Source: Thinopyrum elongatum
Lineage: Eukaryota; Streptophyta; Magnoliopsida; Poales; Poaceae
DNA length: 64,000 nucleotides
Direction: 5' to 3'
Assembly: GCA_011799875.1 (NCBI GenBank)
Contig: CM022300.1
Location: 239,146,807 to 239,210,806 of the forward strand
Part shown: in pieces, positions 46,102-56,312 of the stretch
Position numbering within the stretch: position 1 is the stretch's first letter
Layout: the number at the start of each line of letters is the position of its first letter
Program-made: the position numbers and the translations under genes
The notes under the pieces: model-generated
Database searches by the model: none
Seen by the model: only the letters and a program-made list of their open reading frames with translations
What the model was told of the DNA's origin: nothing

Positions 46102-46399
46102 TTTAGTTTGTTTTTTAAATTATGTTTTCAGTTTGTACAAATTTCAATGAAAACGCCTGAATTTCCCCCAAATTTGTGTTGTTTTGTTCGAAGTTTGGCC
46201 GAATTTTAGCCGACTTTGTTTTTCAAAAAGCGTCATCTGGGGCCAGCTTGGGGCGGCGGTTGGGAACCCGACCGCCCCCACGCCGATTTTATCGTCGGTT
46301 GGCCCCTAGGCAACGCTATTTCAAGCCTCTAGGGGGCTGAACGGAGATGCTCTTAAAAGGAGCTCTACATGTTGCTGCTGACTCGTGGAATTTTTGCTA

Positions 46400-46432
46400 C
46401 TAGTTGACCCGTTGCGCCAAATGGCGCAGAGA
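46400..46432 (-). mobile_element. Candidate Helitron 3' end, minus strand
   Basis: On the minus strand the hairpin GCGCCATTTGGCGC is followed 10 bases later by CTAG and a host T, the classical Helitron 3' terminus. The element would extend to the right; its 5' end was not found. Confidence 0.5.
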
Positions 46433-46475
46433 CCCGCTAAACTCATGTTAGCGATGAAAATAGTTTTCGAGATCA

Positions 46476-46507
<32 letters not shown>

Positions 46508-46552
46508 AAGGAGGGAGAAGGAGAGAGGGAGAGGGAGAGGGAGAGAGAGAGT
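46476..46552. repeat. (GA)n-rich microsatellite
   Basis: Pure GA repeats to about 46501, then purine-only sequence with GGA interruptions. Confidence 0.95.
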
Positions 46553-46559
46553 TGGGCAA

Positions 46560-47959
46560 ATGTTACTTTAGACAACATGAAATGCTTTCGAATCGCAGAA
46601 AAAGAGTGCATAGTTCTCATTCATACTTGAAGCACATGAGGCTCTGTAGCGGATTTCATTTACTTGAATCACTTGAAGAAAGAGAACTTAGACAAACACA
46701 ATGCTCATTTAACCTGTGAAGGACAAAGATATTCCACCGTCTCTGAATGATGAACTAAACTAAATAAGAGATATATATGCAGTAAATTCATTCAAAGTAG
46801 AAAAGGGATCTTACATCAAGCAAGGCATTACAACAAACATGGTGTTATCTTAGTAAAAGAAATCACATCATGAGAAGAGCGAAAGGAAGAAAACCACAAC
46901 TAACATCAGATTGAGATTAATACATCTAGGAGGAGGCAGAAGACATCACTGTGATCCTTTTGTGGCCTGGGGAGCAAGGATCCATGGTTTTTATCTGCCT
47001 TGTCCGGCTGATGGAGTAGATGACATGGAAACGTCATCTCTCTACCTTCTCGATGGCTTAGACCTAGGGAGCCCGATGTTCATCTCGGCCGTCCTCAGCT
47101 TCCATCAATGGATTTTTAGTCAGGGTTAAAGACTGAGAGGCCCTCTACATGTTCAAATATGCGAGTAGCATATCCATTACAAATCCTTCACAAAAAAAGA
47201 AAAGAAAAGACCACAAACACCCCCAAAACATGACTTCGACAAATTATCTCTATTGTAAAATTGAGGGAGTAACTCATTATTCGAGAGAACTGACCATTGA
47301 CAATTCAGTTACAATTATCAAAGAGAACTGTAAATTGCTAACTTAATTATCTCTTTCTTCACATAAGCTTCTCACTGAGGACATTTCTTTACTGAAAGGT
47401 CACATTTGAAGCCATTGCACTTATAAAACCCAGCCCTGTTGTCACTTAAATTGCAAATTAATCATCAATAACGCACAATAATTTATGACCAACAAATGAT
47501 TTGGAGCCTAAGGAGGAAAATATCAGTGCAAATAAATACACACACGTAGTAAGATGCATTGCAATAGTCGTACTTGAATTTCTAACCTGACCAGCAAAAT
47601 CAGATCAATCATGCATAGTACACAAAAGACACAAAGCTTTAACCATAGTTGGTGCTTAACCTTCTTGCTGCTGCTAATGATTTTGGCCATGAAGGCATCA
47701 GAGTAAGGGGAGGAAGAACGGGACGGGCGTCTGCCGGAAGTTGCCGATGGGCGTTGACGGCCTGGCCAAGCCATCTCCCTCCATGATAGGTGGCAGTCGG
47801 CGGAGAGGTGTAAATATGACTAGATGTGAAAACAAGCTTGAGAAAATTAATATGGACCAGCAAACTGAAAAAAGCAGAATGTAACATAATTATATTACAG
47901 AGTGTACTAACATAATTATATTCTAGATTAAACTCAGTAGCACAACAATTTACAGGGTT
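46560..47959. other. Low-copy-looking AT-rich sequence, no gene seen
   Basis: Short open frames only, without domains. The composition would suit intron or intergenic DNA. No element ends recognised. Confidence 0.4.
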
Positions 47960-47968
47960 AGAATCTAG

Positions 47969-48356
47969 TGAAAATCCGCTCGTGCTCCCGGGAGCGCGCG
48001 CTCCTGCATGGGAAAGAAATATTTCAAAGTGTGAAAACATTCCAAACAAAAAATTGACGCATACATCTCGACATTATATGTGTGCACGTCAAGTTTCGGA
48101 GAAAACCGACATTTTTTGTGGCTTGTGTAAAAAAGACAAAAGGATGAGTTGTGAAAAGCATTTTTTAACACCGGATTTTGTCTTTTTCACACGCGACACA
48201 TAAGTTGTCGGTTTTTCGTGAAACTTTGTGAGCATGTACAATATCGAGATGTACGCGCCAAGTTTTTGTTTGGAATTTTTTGACATTTCAAAATATGTTT
48301 ATAACATATTTTAAAACCAGGAGCGCGCGCTCCCATGTGCCAATTTGCTCTTTTCT
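47969..48356. mobile_element. Mutator-type foldback MITE
   Basis: This 388-bp element is made of two long inverted arms of about 170 bp each, with a shared core GGGAGCGCGCGCTCC near each end and matching interior blocks (ATTCCAAACAAAAA, TACATCTCGA, AAAACCGACA). It is flanked by 9-bp direct repeats AGAATCTAG (47960-47968) and AGAACCTAG (48357-48365), one mismatch, as expected for Mutator-like elements. It is non-coding. Confidence 0.72.
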
Positions 48357-48365
48357 AGAACCTAG

Positions 48366-49611
48366 TGCATATATATATCTCAGTAGCGCAAAAACTATTT
48401 AGCCAACTTCACTAACAATGTAGAAATTGACTTCAGTGTACTAACATAATTATTTTGGATATAAGCAATCAACCACGAATTTAACATGAGATATCTGACC
48501 ATTTTAGTAAAAGGAAAAAGAGAACAATAGCAAGATAGCGCAACATGGAGCTACATTGACCAGCCCCTTTTAAAGAAAGGCTTTAGGATCAAAAGTTGTG
48601 TAGTTGATCAACTTGGAAATATAAAAGCCTTTCCTTCAAATCGTTACAGCATCTCTGACAAAAGCGAATGGGATTTTTATGCCAAGGCGATTCAGTTCAG
48701 TTACCGAACAATGAACATATATACTCCTCCACACTTGGTTTTGTATGCAATAAGAAAGCCAGTGGCAGATGATTTTTTTGGATCATAGAAACCCAGTCTG
48801 AATACATCTGAATGATATGACCAATTTTTCAAAATGCTTGGCAGGCACATAAAAAACACACAAGTAAAAATAATAATATATGATTGGTATTTGTATTTGA
48901 TCCACCTGGGTACATGTACATCCTAAAAGCAACAAACAAGCTGCCATGCTACCTGATGTGCAGCTTATCACGTGATGCACAGAACTTCACAAATTATCAG
49001 GACATCAAGTATTAAAATTCATGAGCAAGCAGATAAACCTACTCAAGAACTTGTTTCCCAAACTACTTACAGCACGCTGACCACAATATAAAGACGGTGG
49101 CTTGTACTGATCCGCAGCACTACATCATTGTAATTTGTTCAAACCAGCACCTAAATTCCACACATTGCCTCACTATATGCAGATGAAAAGGCATAAACCA
49201 GAATGCGACTGAACAAGTGATAACAAGATTGGCATACCTAGTTTGGACCTTGTATGCAGAGTTGGGGAAATGTGAAAGTTGGAGGCAGTGTTATTGTGGA
49301 AATCGGCATAGACCTGAAAAGTAGTTATCCAACCAAGTAGATAAAAGACCTTGATTTGAGTATACAAGGCCACTTCATATTTTTATGCTTCCTCCATTTC
49401 AGTATACAAGGCCACTTCATATTTTTCTGCCAAAAGTTTGAAGCAATTTAGCCAATCATCTCCAAGATGCCAATAGAACTACATTAGTGAGAGTATTATC
49501 TAAATACTACAAAATAATATAGTGTACGCATAATATTATAGGACAAATGATCTAGCAAATGATACTTATTACTCAAGCAACAAGTAACCATGAGTAGTAC
49601 AGGAAATGATG
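48366..49611. other. Unassigned AT-rich stretch, no gene seen
   Basis: No domain-bearing frame. A direct repeat of AGTATACAAGGCCACTTCAT occurs at about 49357 and 49401. Confidence 0.4.
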
Positions 49612-49654
49612 TACTCCTTCCGTCCCAAAATAAGTGTTTCAAGCTTAGTACAAC

Positions 49655-49967
49655 TGGTAGGAGCTAGGGCCCTACCGGGTCTTGGCCGGAGATTGTAGGG
49701 GAAGGAGGGAGGAGGGCGAGCTCTTGACCGCGGCAGCCGGCGGGCTGGCGCCGTCTCGCGCGGAGGGAGAGGCGGCGGCTAGGTTAGGGTTCCGGCTCCT
49801 CGGGGAGCCGGGCAATAGAATATGTCTTATTGCTTAATTTCCAAAAGAGGGTCTTACAGCTGTTTATATAATCTCGATGCTAATAAAAATAAGATAACTT
49901 GGGCTAAGCCCCTAACTAAACGCGCCCATTGGGCCTCCTCCGGCTATAAGTGGCACCGGTCATAACA
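49655..49967 (-). repeat. Element D LTR, 3' copy
   Basis: On the minus strand it begins TGTTATGACC and ends CTCCTACCA. A TATATAAA box is at 49863-49870 on the minus strand. The gag-pol frame ends inside this LTR. Confidence 0.92.
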
Positions 49968-52900
49968 TCTCTCCCCGCCTGCGCAAACAGCTCGTCCTCG
50001 AGCTGGAAGTCTGGATAGTGTTGGCGGAACTCGTCACGCTGCTCCCAAGTGGTGTCCTCCTTCGGAAGACCTTCCCACTGGATCAACAAGTACCACACCC
50101 CGCGACGCAGCTGGGCCTGTAACACCTTCGCTGGCCCGGGAAGGAGGCGCCCGTCGGCGGTCGGAGGAAGCGCCGGCGTTGCCGGCGGCGGCTCCCCACG
50201 GAAAGGCTTCAGTAGCCCCACATGGAAGACGTCATGGATGCGAGCACCGGCCGGAAGCTGAAGGCGGTAGGCCACCTTTCCGATGCGCTCCAACACGGAA
50301 AATGGCCCGGCGTAGCGAGGGCCCAGCTTGCGCTTCGCGCGCGGGTCAAGGGACTGCGTAGAGCGGTGAAGAAGGCGCAGCCACACCCAGTCGCCCACCG
50401 CGAACTCCGCCTCGCGGTGGTGGCCGTCGTAGTAGTGCTTGGCCAGCTGCTGGGCCTGAATGAGGCGTTGCCGCACCTCCGCAAGCATCTCGTCCCGGCT
50501 GCGAAGAAGGTCGCCCACCGCCTCCGTCCTAGCCGTCTCCGGGTCAACCGGCAGGATGGGTGGGGGCGGTCGGCCATAGACCACCTCGAACGGCGTGGCG
50601 CGCAGGGCGGAGTGATAAGAGGTGTTGTAGCAGTACTCCGCCCACGCGAGCCAGTCCACCCAAGCACGAGGACGATCACCTGTAACACAACGCAAATACA
50701 TGGCAATCACCTTGTTGACCACCTCGGATTGGCCGTCCGTCTGAGGATGGAAGGCCGTGCTCAGGCGGAGCTTCACGCCCGCCATCCGGAAGAGATCGCG
50801 CCAGACATGCCCTGTGAACACCGGGTCCTGGTCGCTGACGATCGAAGAGGGAAACCTGTGTAGGCGGACGATGCCGTCGAAGAAAGCACGGGCCATGGAG
50901 GCGGCGGTATAGGGATGGCCGAGCGTGATGAAGTGTGCGTACTTGGAGAAGCGGTCGACCACCGTGAGGATGACGGACTTGCCGCCTACCTTGGGGAGGC
51001 CCTCGATGAAGTCCATGGAGATATCGGCCCAGACCTGAGAGGGTACCTCCAAGGGTTGTAGCAGCCCAGCCGGACGCAGTGTCTCCGTCTTGTTACGCTG
51101 GCACGTAACACAAGACCGCACCCAGTCCCGGACCAGGGCCCGATTGCCGGGGATGTAGAAATCGGCGCGAAGACGGTGGAGGGTCTTCTGCACACCCTTG
51201 TGGCCGGTCGAGTGTGCCAGCAGCAGAACCTGGTGACGGAGGTCGCCGTGATCCGGCACGAAGAGGCGGTGCCCGTGCAGGAGCAAGCCATCCGCCAAAC
51301 GCCATGGCTCCTCCAGGTCGCCGGCATCAAGGTGCTGCCGAAGGAGCTGAGCGTCCGGCGCGTCCGCGGTGGCCCTGCGGATGTCGTCAAAGAGGGCGAA
51401 GGAGGGCCCCGAGCGGATGCAGAGAGCCGCCCCGTCGGAGTCGCCGGTGTCCGCGTCGTGGTCGGCGTCGCGGCGGGACAGGGCGTCGGCCACGGTGTTA
51501 AGACGGCCCGGACGATACTCGATGGTGAAGTCGAAGCCAAAGAGCTTGTTGATCCACTGATGCTGCGGCACGGTAGACAGCCTCTGGTCCCATAAGAACT
51601 TGAGGCTGTGGTGATCCGTGCGAATCCGGAATGACCGTCCCAAAAGATATGGCCGCCAGTGGCGCACGGCCTGCACCAAGCCAATGAGCTCCCTCTCATA
51701 GGCCGTGAGCTTATGATAGCGCGCAGCGAAAGGCCTGCTGAAGAATGCGAGCGGCCCGTCGCCCTGATGAAGTTCGGCGCCGAACCCCACACCAGAGGCG
51801 TCGCAGTCCACCATGAACGGCCGGTCGAAGTCGGGCATCTAGAGGACGGGACCCATCGTGAGGGCCCGCTTGAGGGCCTCGAACGCCTCCGTTGCCTCCG
51901 CATCCCAGGCGAAGGCGTCGCGTCGCAGCAAGCGCGTGAGCGGTGACGCGATGAGGCCGAACTCCCGGATAAATTTCCGGTAGTACCCCGTGAGGCCTAG
52001 GAAGCCGCGAAGAGCTTGCGGCGATTGCGGCGTCGGCCAGGCCGCGACAGCCGGCACCTTGTCGGCGTCCATAGCAACACCCTCGGCCGAGATGACGTGG
52101 CCGAGGTAGGCGACTGAAGGCGTGCCGAACGAGCACTTCAAGCGCTTAAGATGAAGATGGTGCGCTCGAAGCTCGTTGAAGACGATGGCGACGTGCTGAA
52201 GGTGCTCCGCCCACGAGGTGCTGTAGATAAGAATGTCATCAAAGAAAACGAGCACAAACCGACGCACGTAGGGGCGGAGAACGTCGTTCATCAAGGCCTG
52301 AAAGGTCGCCGGGGCGTTGGAGAGGCCAAAAGGCATCACCAAGAACTCGAAGTGGCCGTGATGAGTCCGAAACGTCGTCTTCGTGACATCGTCCGGGTGC
52401 ATCCGCACCTGGTGGCAGCCCGAACGAAGGTCGAGCTTGGTGAAGAAGCGCGCCCCATGTAGCTCGTCCAGGAGCTCGTCGACGACCGGTATAGGAAATT
52501 TGTCCTTGAGCGTCTGGGCGTTAAGGGCGCGGTAGTCGATGCAGAAGCGCCACGAGCCGTCCGACTTGCGGACGAGGAGGACCGGCGCCGAAAACGGCGA
52601 GGTGGAGATCCAGAAGATGCCCAAGGCGAGCATGAGCGCGCACTGCCGCTCCAGCTCATCCTTCTGCAGCTGGAGGTAGCGGTAGGGTCGCACCGCAACC
52701 GGCGCCGTGCCCGGCAGGAGATGAATGCAGTGATCATACACCCGGGCTGGCGGAAGACCCTGAGGCTCGTCGAAGAGGTCGCGGTGCTGCTGCAGAAGAT
52801 GATCCAACAGAGGGTGCTCGGGCCCGGCAGCAGTCGCAGCCAGCTGCAGCTGCGGCGTCGCGGGTGAGGCGCCACCCATGCCCTCCCACCGGACGCGACG

Positions 52901-54871
52901 ACCCAGGCGCCAGAAGGTCATCGTCAGGGCGTCGAAGTCCCAGAGGATGGGACTGAGGGTCCGCAAGAAGTCGACGCCAAGGATGAAGTCGAAGCAGCCC
53001 AAGTCGATGCCGGCGCACGTGATGGTGAAGTGCTCATCGCCAATGGTGATGGGCACGTTCCGTGCCAGCCCATGGCACCGGAGGCGGTCGCCGTTAGCCA
53101 TAGTGACCCTGAGTTGCTCCCCGCCCGTCAGCTGAAGCGCTAAGTGGCGCATGGTCGCCTCGGGCAGGAAGTTATGCGTGGAGCCCGTATCCAGGAGGGC
53201 CACCAGTCACTCGCCGTGAATCATCACTGGCAAGAGCATAGTCCGCTCATCGCGGATGCCCGCGAGCGCATGGAGCGAGACCACGAGAGCCGTCGCCGGA
53301 GCGGGCGCCGGGGCGACCTCCGCAGCAACTGGGGGAGGCAACTCGCCGAGCCCGTCGGCGGGTGTGTCCTCCTCGACGTAGTCGGCCGCCTCCAAGTAGA
53401 AGAGGCGCGGGCATACGTGGCCCGGCACGTAGGGCTCGTCGCAGTTATAGCAAAGCCCCTGGCGACGGCGTTCGAGCTGCTCGGCCGGGGAGAGCCGGCG
53501 GAAGGGCCGCGTCGTGGACGGAGTGGTAGTCGCTGGAGTGACCGGGGGCGGACGGCCCGGCACAGGTGGTGTCGGGGGCTGCCTGGCTGGCTGTCGGCCA
53601 CCCCGAGCCGATGCCGCCTGCTGCAAGGCCTGAGCGCGACGCTCGAAGGCGCGGGCGTAGTACATGGCCGTCTGGAGGTCCTAGGGTCCCCGAAGCTCCA
53701 CATCCACGCGGATGTGATCCGGCAGACGGCCGACGAAGAGCTCGGCCCGTTGACGAGCCGTCACGCTGGGCGCGTGGCATGCTAGGGCCTGGAAGCGATC
53801 GGCGAAGTCCTGCACCGTGGAGGTGAAGGGGAGTCGGCCAAGCTCCGCCAGCCGGCTCCCGCGTATCGGCGGCCCGAAGCGAAGGAGGCATAGCTCGTGA
53901 AAGCGTTCCCATGGGGGCATGCCGCCCTCGTCCTGCTCGAGGGCGTAATACCACGTCTGTAAGGCGCCTCGGAGGTGATATGAGGCGAGTCAGGTGCGGT
54001 CCGACGCGAGCGTGCGTTGCCCCCGGAAGAACTGCTCACACTGATTAAGCCAGTTGAGGGGGTCCTCGGTGCCGTCGTAGGTGGCGAAGTCGAGCTTGGC
54101 GAAACGCGGCGGTGTCTGAGCATGACCGCCGTGGACGTACGGCTCGGCGGTGCGTAGCAGTGAGGGGGGCGGCGCCGGGTCGGTGGACACACGGGGTCCC
54201 TCGTGGAACGACGGCCCGTGGAGGCGAGCGTAGGGACCTGCGGAGTTGGAGGGCCCGCCGTACTGTAGGGTGGGCGCCGGCTGTTCCGAGGCCATCGTGT
54301 AGACCGGCTGCAGCGACGACCTGGCCAACCAGGCCGGAAGCGGTGACGGCGAGGGCGGGAACCGGACCTGGTGGATCGGGACTCCCGCCGGCGCGGTCGA
54401 AACCGGCCCGGAGCTGATCGGCGGTGGCGCCTGCAGCTGCAGCTGCAGCGGCTGCTGCAGCGGGGCGACGAGTGCGGCGGGAGCCGCGAGGGCCTGCGAC
54501 GGCCACGGCAGCCCGGGCGGGGTGGTGGCGGGAGGCGGCTGCAGCGGCAGCTGAGGCTGCAGAGGCCCGGCGAGCGCCACGGAGGCCGCCGGGTGCGGCG
54601 GTTGCCACGGCAGGAGCGGTGGCCCGGTGGCGGCGACTGGTGGCGCGGCCGGCAGCGGCCCGTAGGGGCCGGCCAAGTAGAGGCGGATCCCCTGGTCCGC
54701 GGTGGCGAGATCGCGGAGCGCTCCGGTGACTTCCTCCGGTGTGAAGACGATGGGAACCGGCGCGGCGGAGGTGACCGGCACCGGTGGTGGAGGGGCACTG
54801 GCCATGGTGGCCGGCGGGGCGGTGGTGGCGGTCGGCAGCGGGAGGGTTGGGGTGGGCGGCGGCGAAGACAT
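49916..54871 (-). pseudogene. Gag-pol of element D with chromodomain
   Basis: One frame of 1652 codons runs from the ATG at 54871 (MSSPPPTPTLPLP) to a stop at 49916-49918, broken only by four in-frame stops: 53990-53992, 53681-53683, 53207-53209 and 51839-51841. Order: proline-rich gag N-terminus, gag core (WERFHELCLLRFGPP), zinc knuckle-like CYNCDEPYVPGHVC, protease LLDTGSTHNFL, RT (KLDLRSGCHQVRM, VFFDDILIYS), RNase H (MVDCDASGVGFGAEL, RTDHHSLKFL), integrase (HKGVQKTLHRL, CVTCQRNK, ADISMDFIEGLP, SDQDPVF, FHPQTDGQSEVVN), then a C-terminal chromodomain (WYLLIQWEGLPKEDTTWE). The chromodomain of such elements helps guide integration. All stops are explained by single transitions, so inactivation is recent. 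Confidence 0.93.
49968..49978 (-). other. Polypurine tract of element D
   Basis: On the minus strand AGGCGGGGAGA directly precedes the LTR start TGTTATG. Confidence 0.75.
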
Positions 54872-54887
54872 GATCGCACCTAAGCTA

Positions 54888-54899
54888 CCTGATACCAAA
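54888..54899 (-). other. Primer binding site of element D (tRNA-iMet)
   Basis: On the minus strand TTTGGTATCAGG, including TGGTATCAG, lies just inside the LTR at 54901 and matches the initiator-Met priming sequence of plant retrotransposons. Confidence 0.8.
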
Positions 54900-54900
54900 T

Positions 54901-55231
54901 TGGTAGAAGCTAGGGCCCTACTGGGTCTTGGCCGGAGATTGTAGGGGAAGGAGGGAGGAGGGCGAGCTCTTGACCGCGGCGGCCGGCGGGCTGGCGCCGT
55001 CTCGCGCGGAGGGAGAGGCGGCGGCGATGGAAGAGGCGGCGGCTAGGTTAGGGTTCCGGCTCCTCGGGGAGCCGGGCAATAAAATATGTCTTATTGCTTA
55101 ATTTCCAAAAGAGGATCTTACAGCTGTTTATATAATCTCGATGCTAATAAAAATAAGATAACTTGGGCTAAGCCCCTAACTAAACGCGCCCATTGGGCCT
55201 CCTCCAACTATAAGTGGCACCGGTCATAACA
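54901..55231 (-). repeat. Element D LTR, 5' copy
   Basis: The 331-bp partner of 49655-49967. It carries one extra 18-bp unit near 55025 and has its TATA box at 55127-55134 (minus). Confidence 0.92.
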
Positions 55232-55262
55232 ACAACTTTACACTAAAGTTAGTACAAAGTTG

Positions 55263-56261
55263 TGTTGACACCAGATTTTTGCATGCCACAAAACCCTATC
55301 AAGATGACATCGGATGGAAAAAGTGTCAACTGCAAAGTTCTTCGTCTCGTCGAAATGGACGATTTTGATATAAAAATCGTCTCCATCCAAGGTCGTATGT
55401 GGATTCTACAGCCAAAAACATGCGCTGCAGCAGTGTTTGGCCGGATCATCCAGGCCGGGGTCCAGATCATCCGGCCGGAGACCGAACAAACGACCCAAAC
55501 AACAGAAGCTAAAAAGTGAAGCCGGACGATCTGGGTGTAGTCCCGGATGATCCGGGTAAAGGCCGGACGATCCGGGCAAGGATCCGGGCGTCTGGACAAC
55601 TTTTTTCTGCTGCAGATGTTAGAAAACAGCTCGAAACACCCTCAAGATGACCTCAAATCGAAAAGTGTTCAACAACAAAGTTGTGCATCTCATCGAAACG
55701 GTTGATTTTGATATAAAAAACATCTTAATCCGAGTTCGTATGAAAAAGTTAGAGCCCGATTAGGAGTTGCTCTCAGAAAACTGGGCTAGGCCGGATCATC
55801 CGGGCCTTGAGCCGGACATCCGGGCCGGAGGTCGTGAATAGTCCGTGTTTTGTTAGGTTTTGATGATTTGGACGACTAGGCAAGTCTTTTTCTTATACGG
55901 GAAGTCCATCCGCCTCTTATATAGACAAGAGGTGATGGCCGATTGAGCAACAACACACAATCGCAAAACCCATCTACTTTTTACCCTAGTTTTACATCTC
56001 TCCCTTGTTCTTTCTGTCTCGTTCTTCGTTCGTTCTTCATATTGAAGGGCAGTGATCCTCGAGGCTCTAGGGGCGGGCGAACCGACCTAGGGCAGCCCAT
56101 AGCTGCCGCGCGTGGGTCCCTCCCGGGCGCGTGGGGTTTCGGGTGCTCAAAAGCGCCCGCCGGATTGCTTGCGTACCGCGCTTCCGGACGGGTCTCCTTC
56201 GACGTGAGCGTGCATCACCCTCGGCGTTGGAGGTACACGGTGACGTGTTCGTGTGCGAACA
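55263..56261 (+). repeat. Element E 5' LTR
   Basis: The 999-bp LTR runs TGTTGACACC to GTGCGAACA. Between 55435 and 55590 it carries a cluster of short near-palindromes CCGGATCATCCGG / CCGGACGATCCGGG. A likely TATA-type stretch (CTTATATAGACAAG) is at 55915-55928. Confidence 0.88.
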
Positions 56262-56266
56262 CACTT

Positions 56267-56284
56267 TTTGGCGACTCCACTGGG
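56267..56284 (+). other. Primer binding site of element E (unassigned tRNA)
   Basis: TTGGCGACTCCACTGGGG follows the LTR within a few bases. It resembles primer sites seen in Tat-type elements, possibly tRNA-Arg; I could not verify the tRNA. Confidence 0.55.
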
Positions 56285-56312
56285 GACAAAAGATCAAGAA
56301 TCGTCATCAACC

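Larger units (their letters stand above)
44574..46352 (+). mobile_element. Harbinger-like DNA transposon carrying a gene
   Basis: This 1779-bp element has terminal inverted repeats GAGCATCCCCACT and, on the other strand, GAGCATCTCCGTT. It is flanked by TTA at 44571-44573 and 46353-46355, a 3-bp duplication typical of PIF/Harbinger elements. It includes a run of 27 C (44587-44613), a TATA box, a complete ORF and an (AGT)n repeat. No DDE transposase is encoded, so mobilisation would depend on another element. Confidence 0.72.
49655..55231 (-). mobile_element. Element D: Reina-type chromovirus, full length
   Basis: This 5577-bp element has LTRs at 49655-49967 (313 bp) and 54901-55231 (331 bp) and exact target duplications ACAAC at 49650-49654 and 55232-55236. 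The size, short LTRs, initiator-Met primer and single gag-pol frame with C-terminal chromodomain fit the Reina clade of Ty3/gypsy chromoviruses. The LTRs differ by 7 substitutions and one 18-bp tandem-repeat indel over 313 bp, about 2.2%. At 1.3e-8 substitutions per site per year this is somewhat under one million years. Four nonsense changes inactivate it. Confidence 0.93.

Noticed and set aside
50049..54944. Plus-strand frames across element D
   Set aside because: They are antisense shadows of the gag-pol frame, which carries all the recognisable domains.
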